NCBI RefSeq assembly: GCF_020882245.1
Contig: NC_083599.1
Span: 4,030,001 to 4,094,000, forward strand
DNA length: 64,000 nt
Direction: 5' to 3'
Source of the DNA: Rhopalosiphum padi
Taxonomy: Eukaryota; Arthropoda; Insecta; Hemiptera; Aphididae
Positions 13,974 through 26,402 of this stretch are shown in pieces. Both the position numbers and the translations under genes were made by a program. Each line of letters begins with the position of its first letter. The first letter of the stretch is position 1. Under the pieces are notes generated by a model. That model saw only the letters and a list, made by a program, of their open reading frames with translations, ran no database searches and had not been told where the DNA came from.

Positions 13974-13997
13974 GGTGTGTGTGTGTGTGTGTGTGTT
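13974..13997. repeat. (GT)n microsatellite
   Basis: About twelve uninterrupted GT units, followed by TATAATACAG. Confidence 0.9.
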
Positions 13998-15053
13998 ATA
14001 ATACAGTGCGCGCGCGGTGTGATATGCGTATATTATATTATAATAGGACGTGCACGTTTGGAAATCATTCGTGTTCGACAAAGTCGTCAAATATTTTAGT
14101 GTTGTGCGGTTCGAACCGCCGACGATCCACAATCGATGATATTATTATATCATAATATATTATTACCGTCGTATTACCCATAGTATTATAATAATATATA
14201 ATATAATATTATTATGTTTTTGAAATCGTCGATACGGGCGCGCGCCGATTGCTGCGCGTGACGTACCTACGCCGCACGGCGATTTATTTATCAAAATAAT
14301 ATTATTATGTCATTTGCGCGTGTAGCTCGTAAAGGTCTACCCACCTCCGAGTCGCAATACGATTATAATAATAATATGGTACATACCTCTCTTATAATAC
14401 GCCTATCGATTGAGTGCACACGTTTTATACTCTCTCCGATTTATAGGTAAGATGTCGGCCGTTGTTAACGGGTAGCAGCGCCACAGCAGATGATGACACG
14501 TGCAATAATTATTATTATTGCAGTGTTCGGCCGAAATTCAAACGTATCGATTACACGTTTTGCCCGTTTTGGTATTATACATTATTTCTGTGATGCGGTT
14601 TGCGAAAAACAGGTAGAGGACAGAGGTATTCCCGATATTTACATTTCGCGTTCCGCACTATGACCGTAAAGACGCGAAAAGTGTTGCAAAAACGACGTTA
14701 TACCTACCGTACGGCCGCGTAATATTCAACAATTCCTCCGAAAACACGATTATAATAATAATAATAATATATTATACCGTACACACGGTCGAATTCGTAG
14801 TATTATTGTTTCCAGTGTGCGTACGCGTAGTCGTACCAACCCACTTCATAATTCATGCGGTTATAAAATGCAACAATTTTATTTCGCAACACGCGATATC
14901 AGAGTTAACGTTAGGTTTATTAGTGTTGTGTGGTCTTACGCGTTTCGTTTTCATTTATTTACTTTTGAAACTTTACCCACCCGCGCCAACTAATTATAAT
15001 CACGTGTCGGAAGGAAGTAAAAATCACTACTCACGAATCCTCGCAACAGCAAC

Positions 15054-15108
15054 AACGACAACGACAACAACAACAACGGCTAAGTACCTACCTACCTACC
15101 TACCTACC
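15054..15108. repeat. (ACA/CGACAA)n and (CTAC)n arrays
   Basis: A run of CGACAA/CAA units is followed within ten bases by six CTAC units. Together they produce the spurious poly-threonine and YLPTYLPT peptide of the frame ending at 15123. Confidence 0.9.
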
Positions 15109-15228
15109 GGCCGACCAATATAATATACCCATACGAATACGTATAATCAAGTGCCGCGACGCAATGTAATGTATTACACATTTATTCGCTATTACGACAA
15201 TAATAATTTGCGATAAGCGATTCGTAGT

Positions 15229-15314
15229 TATAATATATAGTACAGTATCCGCCGTTATCACTAGTCGGTCGGTTTTCGCGGACGTCAAATCAAAACGCCG
15301 TCCGGTCGTTACAG
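15229..15314 (+). promoter_or_regulatory. candidate TATA/Inr core promoter with short 5' exon
   Basis: TATAATATA begins at 15230. The initiator-like TATCACT has its A at 15260, exactly 30 bases downstream. A 54-base G+C-rich segment follows and ends in ACA with GTAAGTG at 15314, a strong splice-donor match. The order and spacing fit an arthropod core promoter followed by a short untranslated first exon. TATA-like words are common by chance in such A+T-rich DNA, so the weight rests on the combination of spacing, island location and donor. Confidence 0.3.
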
Positions 15315-15980
15315 TAAGTGTACTTAAATTATAATATTATTTTTTCCGTTTTCATTTTTTTATCTCTCGTACGGCGTTGATACGCACGCCAACTTACTGT
15401 ACTTTGGAACGCGACGACGTTCTCGCGGCTCTTAAATCTATCCGCGTTTATATTATAATATACCTATAATACGCGACACGACGATATTACGGTGTTGTAG
15501 GTGTTGCCCCTCCCTCCCCCCCCGCATCCCGTTCGACTAACAGGCCCATAAAAATAACAACCATAGATACGCAATATCGCAGCAGTTTTCTTGCGGCGGC
15601 GCGAGGGCATAAAAAATAACTGTCGCATCGCGGCGTCCTGCGTGTACAATCGTAACGCCTGGCGTTAACGGACTCGTATAGACGAAAAACTTTCAGAATA
15701 TTATATAAAACTTTAACGGCCACACCGTAGTATTCATAGATAAAGTTTATTTTTTATTTATTTATTTTTTTTTGTATTTTTTTTTTGTTTTTTTTTTTTA
15801 CGATTGCTAGTAAATTCGATTTTTTTGTAATGCTCTCACTAATAGAAACTGATTCGTTTGCGATTTGATGAACTTTTATGGAAACGGGCGGTGGCGGCGA
15901 CGAAACACGAAAACGGCATTTTTATTACCCGCGGGACATTAACACTTGAATTGCTCGGGTTTGTTTTCAATGCTTTTAAT

Positions 15981-15996
15981 ACACACACACACACAC
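15981..15996. repeat. (AC)n microsatellite
   Basis: Eight AC units at the downstream edge of island 2. Confidence 0.85.
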
Positions 15997-16050
15997 CGAG
16001 CGAGTGATGCTGTACGCGAGTTATGCACAATTTATACATATATATATCAT

Positions 16051-19020
16051 CTCGATAGTGACGTATAACTTGCTACATTTGACACTTGAATGTAATAAAT
16101 GCACCGCGCATAATATCTATGTATATCGGTTGTCACGGTGTTGCAGTGGATATTTCTGAAAAGCACTACCTGCACACGTCCTCATACGTGTAATAATATG
16201 TAAACCAATTCGATGAAGTATAAAAAAGCACGAATTTATATTTCCATTGCTCGGAACACAAAAATTTTAACACTCAATACATTTTAAAGGTACTTATATA
16301 CATATCTGATAATATGTCCTACATATATGTTATTATGTGTGGTGGAAATATTTACAAACCTCTAGATCGGGTTATTTACACGAGCGCCGTTATATAATTT
16401 TACCTATAGCGACGTCCACGTAGCCTTTGTTTTTTTTTTAATTGGTTCACGTGTTCAGCGTGAAATTCCTGCCATTACATATAACTTGCTTTGTCCTAAA
16501 CCCATAATAATTGGTATAGGTAAGTCTTGATAAGAATTGTTTTGAAAAGATCATTTATGTATTATGTGCGTAATTTCCTATATCGTGCCTTTTTACAACC
16601 TAGCTGTGTCCCTAACTATTATTTTAACAATTGGTTATATTGTTATATTAATATAGGTATAACTGTAAAAGACATATTTTTTAAGAACGTAAAAATATTA
16701 TTGCTTATATTTCACTCGTGACACACACACATATCATATGCACACAAAATGTTTATACAATGATATGAATCTACTACCAGTAAAAAAAATATTTTGTAAA
16801 GCTTCAGTACTTTAAATAATTAAAAATAACATAACTTTTAAAACATAATACTCGACAAATATCTAATACCAAAAATTAACACAATTCACATACCTACTTA
16901 TTTATTGATCCAAAAATTTACAATATATTACCATTAAAAATTTAACAAAGCAACTCTTTTAATATTCTTAAAAAAAAATTTTGGCTACTATACAAGAACA
17001 AAATATAGACAAACTCATAACAAATGAATAGAGTTATTGTATTATTTACTTATATTAGTTAGATTTAATAACTATTGATATATTAAGCTTTTTTGCCAAA
17101 TTTTTATTATTTAACTAAATGATTTTTTACACAACACTACATTATAATATTATATTTTATAAACAAAGAAAAAATATGTACTTATTTATATTGATATTTT
17201 AATTATGCGAGAAACGTTTATTGTAAATTGTAATGCTTTAATTCAATAATAACTAATTAATGAATTTTTATTTAAAATTGTGAACTCATGGGCCCCCACA
17301 AGAACATGTTCAGTGGGGTCCACTATCTCCTCGAAGAATAAATAAAATAAAAATATACCTATAATAATTATTTTTAATAAAATTGTCTTAATTTTCTTTT
17401 TTTTGTTAGTGCGTACCTAAATAATTGTTAGAGTTTCCCAAATATGTACCATTTATCTGATGCATCAGTCACTTCCGCGTAACGATTCATTACTACTTCG
17501 GGGAAACGACTTTTAGATAAATCCCATACTTCCTCGCTACAGCTCAAAATATAAGAACCGAGTACACTGCAACGGACGTGTTATTTTGTTAAATCGAATT
17601 CTTAGTTGGAAAGTAGGTTGTTTATAAGACTTCCGAGATGGCTCAATCCTATTTGCAAACGATTAAGGCTGCCCGAGTGCTCACGTGATTTTCTTAGTCA
17701 TAAGTCCGTATTACCTATCTGATTATTCTGTAGTAGCTCACATTCGCCGACCGATTACATATATATTGCTGGTAAAGCGAGCGAGTTTTATTTGATGTCA
17801 CTATCATTTTGTGACCAACAGAATTATCTGCAAAGCTACTATTAAAATTACAGTTTGATCATACGAGAAAAAATAATATTATAAAGCCTAAATCTTCGTA
17901 TTATATACATAAACAAAGTAAAAATGAGTAAATAATTGAAACAAAACGATAATATTATTGTAAACTTTTTGAGTGATGTATATATACACATTATTTTTAT
18001 CAAAATATAATTTTCCAAGAATAAAAATTATGTATAAAGATATAAGTTATGTTGAAAAGTGGGTATTTGTTTCATTTTATTTTAATCCGCCTATATAAAT
18101 AGTCATGGTTTATTCACAAAAAATGCTTATACGTTATGCATTTATAGTAACTTCCCTAAGAAACTTATGTACAAAATTAAACATAGTAGGTACATAAGAA
18201 AATATTTAAGATATTTTTTAATTATAAAAACGTTGCAGATATCTAATTACTTTTGCGCAATATATTATTATAGGCAGACATTTAGAATTAAAATAGTTTA
18301 TCATAAAATTATAATAATAATAATAACAATAATAATTTATAAAACAAGCGATTTATTTTTAAAAGACATTATTGTTGTTTGAAGTAAACAACTATTGTTC
18401 AAAAGTTGTTTCTTAATAATAATATTTTTTTTATTAACTTACGGAAATAAATTCCAATAACATAAAATAAAATATTATAATAATAGTGTATGTATATACT
18501 ATTATTATATTATATATATATCTAACAAATACCATTATATTAGTGAGAAATATATAGATAGGTAGATAAATATAGAAATATATAAAAAGCAACATATAAT
18601 ATGATATCAGTAAAATAATTATTTATGATTAAATAGAGTGAAAAAAATAGGATGGAAAAGAGAGGGAGAAGGAATAATACAATGAAGGATAAAATAAAAG
18701 TTAATTAGATCAAATATATAATAAATTAAAAAGGTTCATATTAAAATATTAAATACATCGAAATATTTAGTTGAATTACCTGCAGACTTAAGCATATTTG
18801 CAGAAGAATATAACATATTATAATTTGAAGAAACAGAGGATAGACAAAATATTGAATTATTTCAGAAATTAGATTAGTTTATGCTCTAAAATTTAGAATT
18901 GAACTAGTGCGAATAGAATATTATAAGGATTGATTCGTTACAGATACGAATTAATAAGCCTAGTTTTTTTTATGATTTATTTCTTATATTTGTATAATTA
19001 ACATGCAGATTGAATAAATG
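16051..19020. other. A+T-rich DNA with a more complex patch at 17.44-17.80 kb
   Basis: Mostly featureless. Positions 17280-17335 contain the C-rich phrase GGGCCCCCACAAGAAC and then AATAAATAAAATAAAAAT, which could be the 3' end of a retroelement. Positions 17440-17800 have near-balanced composition (CCGCGTAACG, GGCTGCCCGAGTGCTCACG) without an open frame or known RNA motif. This could be a conserved noncoding element or an old repeat. Confidence 0.5.
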
Positions 19021-20140
19021 TTGTATAACCTCCAAATAGCGGACATTTTGGTCACCGAAATTTTGTTTGCTATTCAAAGGGGGTAAATTTTTGAAATTTA
19101 TAAAGAGTAATAAATGTTTTAAAAGAAAAAAATATGCACTGTGTTAAATATAATTAGTGTTTTAATAATTGACAAACTAGTCAAATAAAATATAAACGAA
19201 TATTACTGTTAACATTTAAATAATATAATATAATATCAATATTTTACCCAGTTTTATTTTAAAGAAATCAAAATATAAACAGTTGTGTAAGTGTAGAGTG
19301 GAACATTGTAATGAATACGTTCAGTTTAAATTCGTTTTTATATAATTTTGGTAAATGAACAACTTATAAGGAATCTTATATTCAATTTTCAAACATCTTG
19401 AGCCAAAAAAATGTTATCAACATTTATTTATTTACAAAAAGCTATATTTACAATCTATAAAAGCACAATAAGTAAATTGGATAATATAATAATAATAATA
19501 TAAATATCTTGATTGGCCTAAGGGGGAAAATCGTCCATCAACAGTACCTTCTGTGTAATTTGGTGGGTTCATATGGAAAGACCGTATTTTTTTGTGTGTT
19601 ATATGGCATAAGGCTTGACTATTTTCTTTTTGATCTCCTTAGAGGGATGGTTATTGAGGACTTACGGGGAATAAGAGGGTTTTGGTTTGAATAGAGTTTT
19701 GAGTGGAACTTTTTGTAGTGTCCAGTTGCTATTTCATTAACTGTTGAGATTTGTAGATCCTTATTCAGTGCGTCATTGCCATGGTCATATACCATATAGG
19801 GCTCCAGTTATTTATCTAAAACATATATACTGGAAAGTTTGTATATGGATATTATACTAGAATACTAGATGGTTTGGCTTGGCCCCAGATTTGAAACCAT
19901 ATAACCAAATGATCAACATTTAAAGTCCCCGATTTCTATAAATAGCTCAAACAACTAACATATATAATTTATGAAAATTTCAAATATCTACGGTTATTTG
20001 ATTTGAGTTTGAAATTTGATTTGAAAAGAAAATCGATTTTGTAAAATATTGGTTTTTCATAAAAATTCCCGTTATTTGTGATTTGTTTTTTAATTATATG
20101 TACGCTATTGGGAGGTGTCCGTTAGGTAGAGGTTTCACTG
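19021..20140 (+). mobile_element. Tc1-like DNA transposon, decayed
   Basis: The right end read inward is CAGTGAAACCTCTACCTAAC followed by GGAC, and TA follows it outside. The left end at 19021-19044 matches it at 16 of 24 positions, sharing AACCTC and CGGAC, so the element is about 1.12 kb with terminal inverted repeats. Inside, on the plus strand near 19875, one frame reads WFGLAPDLKPYNQM, which mirrors the Tc1 signature WPxxSPDLNPIENL around the catalytic region. Upstream near 19790 another reads HIPYRAPVIYL, like the NAPxHRAxVVxxWL segment. Several stops and shifts separate these pieces, so the transposase is dead. The superfamily call is fairly secure; the family is unknown. Confidence 0.65.
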
Positions 20141-21459
20141 TATTAACATTAAAAATTCAAATTGCAAATGTATGTAAATTATGAACAAATTATTTTTGGT
20201 TAATTTTAAATTTAATCATGTTAAATCAAAATAATTATTATATGTTGGGTAGGTTATAAAACTTTGGATAAATGCAATTGTAGTTGATTCTAACCACTAA
20301 ACCAAATTTATTTGATGAATTTAGATACTTAATAGTTATATTTCTGAATAAGTTAATAATGTAGACAATCAAATAGCCCACTGTTTTATTGTTTACATTT
20401 TGGATATAATGACATCATAGAAAATGAATAATAATAATACCACGATTTAAACTTATTATTGTGAATAAAAAAAAACATAGATTTATTATCTTTAGTTTAT
20501 ATCCTAGAATACTTACTTGTTGGTTCCTACTTTTATGAATATTTTAATAAAATAACTAAATATGTGATATTATATTATTATAAAAGTAGGGCAAATACCT
20601 ACTAGTATATAAGGTATAGAAATATACTACATTTTTGAGAAATGTAGGAGGAATCGTATGTTATATACATTTGATAATTATTCAAAATATGCATGATCTC
20701 TTAATCTGAATTATAATCAATTAATGTAAATAAAATGGTTATTAAATCAATAACAATATTACTTTTTAACAACTGAACAAAAATTAGACGGAAAAATAAT
20801 CTGTTTTAATTAAAATACCATTTGTCACAAAAACTGTTATAAAAATTAAAAACAAAAACTATATTAAACAAAAATAAAACGAATAATTTATTTGTCTTTA
20901 AAACATAAAATATAATGCTTCAGGCTATTTGTTATGGAATACATATATTGTTTGCAAACACGGTACATAATTATGTGACATTTGGGATGGATTCATTACA
21001 TTAAATTTTAACGCAGAACGCTAAAACTTCGAGTAGCCGTATAGGTATACACATAATTTAGTATTAAATTTCTCGCTTAACAATATATATTTATATATTA
21101 CAACCTAAAGTCTTGGTCGACATATTTTCACAATAAAATTTTAAATTATAATATAAGACATAAGTAAACAGACAAAAATAAATAATACAATTTTTTTTGT
21201 ATCGATTTTTGCAATATTTTATTATATATTTGATAATAATTATTAAAATAGGTATTTGTACATATTTTATTTTATCTTATCACAGTTATATTTTATGTTA
21301 TGTGAATAAATAAAAAAATAATTAATTTTAACAATGTCGACGATATATGTATTAAAAATCGTATTTATTGTTTTAAAAAATATATAATACTGAGATCGAA
21401 AAAAAATTCATAATGGAATATTATAATATTATATATCAATAATTAACATCAGAAAAAGA
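20141..21459. other. A+T-rich DNA, nothing recognised
   Basis: No coding frame, clear repeat or regulatory signature is visible. Confidence 0.6.
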
Positions 21460-22340
21460 CAACGACGGGTGTAAACCAGTCTCGCGATGTTCGTCGAGCT
21501 TTTAAAAATATCACAAAGCAAATCATTTGTTTTGATTGTAAATATTTCCTGTCGAATGAACGAAACGTATTGTGAAAGTTTAACATAATAGCCCAGGGCG
21601 TGGCATTTTAACCCGAATTGTGGGTGTACCTATAATGAAATTTCCATCCCCTGGTTTCTGTTATCTGCAATGTAGGACTAGTGCATCGGTTGTAGCTGTA
21701 ATATTTTTATCTCCGTGAAACGCTTTTGTAACAATATATCACGGAGGCCCGCGTTTCAATGCACAGTGAAATCACTACCAGATATATATTTTGATGTTTT
21801 GATGCGCGAAGGCCGTAATAATGTAATATTCAAATATGGTCGGACCAACGTTCAAAAGTTTTTATCTTTTGAAGCCGAGTAAATAAAATTACACGTGTAT
21901 CGTTGTGATGGAGGGCGGTTATGTTCGTCTGAGTGAGTTTAAAAGTATAAGCCGCATAAAGTAGCAATCCAATGCGCGCGCCTTTTACGGTTTTTATAAT
22001 GGTTTTGGACGATTTATCGCTGTATATTTTTTAAACAATATTGTATACCTTTTTCTAGACGAATGTCTCGATATCTGTGATTTCCACGTGGCAAGTTGAT
22101 TGAAAACACAAGTCTGAAATTGAATTCTCGTGATATTCGCGAATGGAGTATAGGTAAGTATCGAGTTTTTTCCAAATGACAATCGTGAAGAAACTCTGCA
22201 GTCCGGACGAAGACAGCTATTTAAAAAGTTCGACAAAACGCTCACGTGTATATTATAATATCTCATAAACTTACTGTAGTCTGAAATCATTTTAATAAAA
22301 TACTTTAACAATGGTCAATGACCCAACGTGTGCCGCGACG
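21460..22340. other. moderately G+C-rich, complex stretch
   Basis: Composition is clearly less A+T-rich than the surroundings (GGAGGCCCGCGTTTC, GCGCGCGCC). A short inverted repeat, CTCCGTGA and TCACGGAG, lies at about 21711-21749. A minus-strand frame of 105 codons (21994-22311) is open but has no motif or domain I know and contains ordinary-looking noncoding text. It could be a regulatory region or an old gene fragment. Confidence 0.4.
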
Positions 22341-22705
22341 GATTAGGTTAAATAATAGGCACTACAATTATTAAAACTTTACCCGTGTTACAACTAGACT
22401 CTTAAAATTAAGATGTCAACAATAATTTATAGGAACAGTAATTTCAAAAACACCACGAGGTTTAAGTTTTCAGGAGTAGAAAAATACTGTTTTAAAACCA
22501 CGGCAATAGATTAAAAATAATCACGGTTTAAAATATAAACCTTATGCACTGATTATTACGAGCCAAAACTATATTTGGAGTATAAAAATAGTCGGAAACA
22601 TAAAGTTTGACTATTCAAGGGATTAGAAAAAAATAATTGAGCAAAATTATATTTTTATTTGAATTATAACTATAGCTATAATTTAGTATAGATATTGAAT
22701 AATTT

Positions 22706-23114
22706 AAGAAGATGAGTGGCGTACGCAGGGGGGGCTAACGGGCTGAAGCCCTCCCATTGCCTGTATTATTATTTTTGTTTTTAAATCTACCAACGATTTA
22801 ATATAGCGTGTATTTACCCATTTATTTGAACCACGGACTAAGATATTAATAAATATTATATAGGCATTATATTATCTTAGTCTGTGATTACGACCACAGT
22901 CCATAGATGGGTATTTATAATATTATATAATTATAATATAAATTTATATATAATTTTTTCATATATTTTTTGTTTATTTTATGCTTAATTTAAAAAAGAA
23001 ATAAAAAAGCAACTATTTTAATTTTTAAGCCTATGCGCTTGTTACAACTGAGTCATTTTTTATTTTAAAGCTCTCCCCCTATTGTAAAATCCAGCGTACG
23101 CCACTGAAGGAGAT
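22706..23114. mobile_element. hAT-type MITE with target-site duplications
   Basis: The element proper is 22714-23106 (393 bp). Its ends read GAGTGGCGTACGC on the left and, inverted, CAGTGGCGTACGC on the right (12 of 13 identical). Flanking octamers are AAGAAGAT (22706-22713) and AAGGAGAT (23107-23114), 7 of 8 identical. This matches the 8-bp target duplication of the hAT superfamily. No transposase remnant is present, so it is nonautonomous. Long poly-G/poly-C stretches next to both ends (GGGGGGG, CTCCCCC) are characteristic. A second palindromic unit is nested inside. Confidence 0.75.
22832..22886. repeat. nested palindromic unit (small MITE or fold-back)
   Basis: CACGGACTAAGATA and TATCTTAGTCTGTG form a 14-bp inverted repeat (one mismatch) around a 27-base A+T loop. 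The same terminal word occurs alone at 13007-13020, suggesting a family rather than a one-off hairpin. Confidence 0.5.
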
Positions 23115-23870
23115 AGTATTATGGCAATCGCCAATCAAATATTATACTAACCATATTGTCTGCGTGGCAATTGATTTATCACGATGAATAAATTTTGATA
23201 ATATTTCAAGATATTAAAGGTTTTTCGAAACGACCGTTTGAATTATCAAAACAACGTTGGCCGAAATTAAAAAACGTGTGCTTCGGCAAACGCTGCAGGT
23301 CGGCCGGGGCAAAATCAGGATACAAACAGACATAATACAGTTGTTTTGATTACCCTGCGTGGTAATTAGTGTAATATAATTATAATAACGCTTTAATCGC
23401 CATTTTTATCTATATTCGGGACGCGATTATGGTGTGCAGCTGTTATGGCCAACATTATCCGCGTCGTTGTTTTTACAAAACTCTCACCGTATCGCGAATT
23501 TAATGACATCGTTTCTGTTTACACGTTAAACATAATATAGCTACACGAATACATTTTTCCGCTCGTAACAAATCGCTCTTCTTGTGATGGCCGTGGTAAA
23601 TTTATTATTTTATTTCAACAAACCCAGTAATTGTGTTACTCGTATACATTATAATAATATGTCTTCGTTTTTTAATTTTTTTTTTTTTTGTGTGTGTAAC
23701 GAGACGATAATTGTTGCGTGTGCAATATGGTCTGTCTGTGCGGGACAAAAACTAATTTCGTTTCTTAACCGTTTTGTAATTGTACATTTAATCGGATACA
23801 TGCAGGAATTGACAGCGACTAATAAAAACAGTTAACAGTTTAAATAGTAATTGAAAATCAATTTTTTTTT
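23115..23870. other. mixed-composition DNA, no accepted gene
   Basis: Positions 23240-23560 are comparatively CpG-rich (GTCGGCCGGGGC). The plus-strand frame 23584-23835 passes through a T-run and lacks any motif, so I do not accept it. Confidence 0.45.
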
Positions 23871-24089
23871 TCATCCGTATATATTTGGACAATCAACTAA
23901 ATCGCAGTGTTCCATGAGACTTGTTTTGATACCTCCTCCGACGAAAAAAGTGGTTTTGTTATAATTGATTTTAAAAAAGGTTTTTTTCCCCGGCCCGTTC
24001 AAACACTGCTCTGTACAGTCAACAACTTCTAACTCGCTGGTTATTCGAATGTCTCCGCAGTCCATAGTAAATATGACAAAATAAAACAT
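23871..24089 (-). CDS. ML-domain-like (MD-2/NPC2-type) coding segment, probably partial
   Basis: This minus-strand frame of 72 codons has the most protein-like codon use in the window. From residue 10 it reads DCGDI..., then EVVDCTEQCLNGPGKKTFFK, and later EHCDLVDCP. Cysteines lie at residues 11, 25, 29, 62 and 67. This order (DCG; a C-x3-C turn followed by G-K-x-x-F-x-I; a late C-x4-CP) resembles the ML lipid-recognition fold of NPC2 and group-2 mite allergens, which bind sterols or other lipids. Those proteins have about 130-150 residues and a signal peptide. Here the N-terminus is only MFYFVIFT, about 20 residues seem missing in the middle, and the frame stops at TGA followed by ten A's where the family continues with more strands. 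It could be one exon, a diverged short paralogue or a truncated gene copy. Family call by eye. Confidence 0.35.
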   Translation of the reverse strand: MFYFVIFTMDCGDIRITSELEVVDCTEQCLNGPGKKTFFKINYNKTTFFVGGGIKTSLMEHCDLVDCPNIYG

Positions 24090-26402
24090 TTATTTATTTA
24101 GAAATATATAACTGTTATGGACGATTCTGCGTAAATTGCATTTTCTTCATTTGTTAAATAAAGAAGGTACCTTTATGGACGTACATTTTGTACCGCTGTT
24201 ATAATATATAAACTTGCCCTACATTTTATGATTGCATTCCAAGTAAACAGACTATTTAAGTAGTCTAATAATAGCTAAGATTGTATAACAGTTTGTATAG
24301 TTTTAAAATTGCTATTTAGGTTTCCAATGGTCTCATCAACTCGTCTTATCAGGGAAACGATAATAATGTTAGGTACCTAAGTAATGAAAATATATTTTAG
24401 AACGTTCCTTATTCGGAATAACCTAGCAAATGGAATAGCCAGCGACGGTTGGTTTCGATTCAAATAATTGAATATTCACATCACGTTGATTTCAAATTAG
24501 TATAGCAGAAATTAATGCGCTACATAAACTTTTAAGTTAAAATATATAAGATTTTTTTTAATTCGTTATTTAATGGATCACTTACGGTCATCAACTCGTT
24601 TAATTAAAATAGCACTAGTCGGAAAAATAGATTACAATTTCTCTTTTAATTTATTTAATTACACATATTTTTAAAACACTTAATTAGGTTTATTACAGTT
24701 GGACATTAAGTATCTATTAATTCTGTATTTGATTGATTGTTTATAGTATTTCATTTTAGCAACAACATATACATATTTTATTTAATAAACAAGTACCATG
24801 CATATTTTTAGATAATTAAATAAAATATACATACATATTGTTTTCGCAAACCTACACAAAACAAAATAGGTACATAGAATATTTAGGAGTTCGTATTTAT
24901 AAATTTAAACCTAAAGAAATCATGAATATCAATTAAAAACAATAATGAGTATAATTTTTGTCATCATTTATATTACTATATCTTGGGAAATGAATAATTA
25001 CAATTTTATGTTTATATTAGTCAACATACTACTTTTATATGAGTTTAAAATATATACGAGAGTATTTAGTTTTCTTTGAGAGTTGTACGAGTATATACCA
25101 TAACAAGTAGTCTCCTTATTAAGGTATTTTTTTTTTTAAATATAATGAGAATTTCGTCCTTTTGATGAACTTTCACTACAATATACACGCTATGTCCAAT
25201 CCAATTACTTTATAGGTAGGTACATTCACAAAATATATCCAAGCACTTTCACTGTTATAGGGAAAAATATATCAGAAAAGTATAAAAAAACCTCCATAGG
25301 TACCTACATTATCATTGTAAATCAAATAACTCGCTCATGATGTTCAGAACTTTGATGTGATTTAAAAATGAATTCCACGGTTTTATTATTCTCGTAGAAT
25401 GTGAATTTAAACTACCAAATAGTTTATTTTCAATGTATGTGAATTATATTCCTACGTAATAATGATATGCACACATATTATATGTATTACCATATAGTGA
25501 TTGGCGAATTTATTTAATAATCCCAAATTAAATGCTGTATGAAAGTTTAAAATAAATAATAATATGTATGTAAATGTCGTTATTGACTTAAAACGAAATT
25601 AGATAGACTAATTCACACATAAGTATGAATTAGTGTATTTTGTTTGGGATAATAATATTATCATATTAATTAATACATTAATTATGGTTTCCAATTGATT
25701 TTATATATATTATAGTATGATTATTCTATTGTATATTATTTTTTATATAATATATTAAATGTTACATATCATTTTTATTCTTTTAAATTCATTGTGATAT
25801 ACGTATTTTAAGAGCGCAATAGCATTTGTTTTGATTATACAAATAAGTGTTGCTCATGCATAATTTAGTTTTATATAAATATGTCTGTTCAAACACATAA
25901 ATAAAAAAAGTTTTGTATGTAGAGATATAAAATATAATAATATATTTGTATCAACATAAATCTTCATAAATATCTCAGAACTTTATTAAGCTATTAATAA
26001 AAATTCTTGACTATGAGGATTACTTTCATTCAAAAAGGTATAATGATTTAAGCGAATTTTTCGTAAAGTAGATGGCGTTTCTTTTCGATTATAGAGTTTT
26101 ATAGATTGCTTAATGGGTTATCGTTGTTCAAAAATAATTTTGAATTATTATAAAAGGTCTTTTGATGATATAATAATACATACTGCACAGTGTATCGGGT
26201 AGGTGGTACTGACATTAAAAAAAAGAATCCGTGAAATGAAAATTAATTTTATACAATAGTATGTTGTAATATTAATAATATAGTTGCTCAACTATTTTAG
26301 GTATTTTAGTTTTTAGTAATAAATATAGAAGATATTGTAGTTGAAAAATCATCAATGAATCATATAACTAAAAAAAGTTTGATTTTTATATTTTTTAGGC
26401 AA

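Larger units (their letters stand above)
13574..16050. other. large CpG-rich island 2
   Basis: This is the longest CpG-dense stretch in the window (GTCGCGCGAG, GCGCGCGCCGATTGC, ACGGCCGCGT and many more), interrupted by TAATAATATT tracts. It carries dinucleotide and tetranucleotide microsatellites and a candidate core promoter at 15229-15314. The plus-strand frame at 14806-15123 and the minus-strand frames around 15464-15723 run through microsatellites and each other, so I do not accept them as proteins. Best reading: promoter or 5'-exon territory of a gene whose coding exons lie outside the window or are not recognisable. Confidence 0.45.

Noticed and set aside
14101..14125. tRNA B-box-like TTCGAA word
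   Set aside because: The flanking bases form a simple palindrome rather than a T-arm with CC at the right place. No A-box, anticodon arm or acceptor stem could be fitted upstream.
14806..15123. 105-codon plus-strand frame
   Set aside because: It ends in poly-threonine and YLPTYLPT from microsatellites, lies in a CpG island where stops are rare, and has no domain.
17280..17340. C-rich phrase followed by AATAAA-like text as a gene 3' end
   Set aside because: No upstream coding sequence on the plus strand. At most a retroelement 3' end, not supportable as a gene.
19509..19694. 61-codon frame inside the Tc1-like relic
   Set aside because: It does not follow the transposase reading frame inferred from the downstream PDLKP signature. 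Treated as part of the relic.
21994..22311. 105-codon minus-strand frame
   Set aside because: Open but without any motif, with no supporting splice or start context. Kept only as a note in the region entry.
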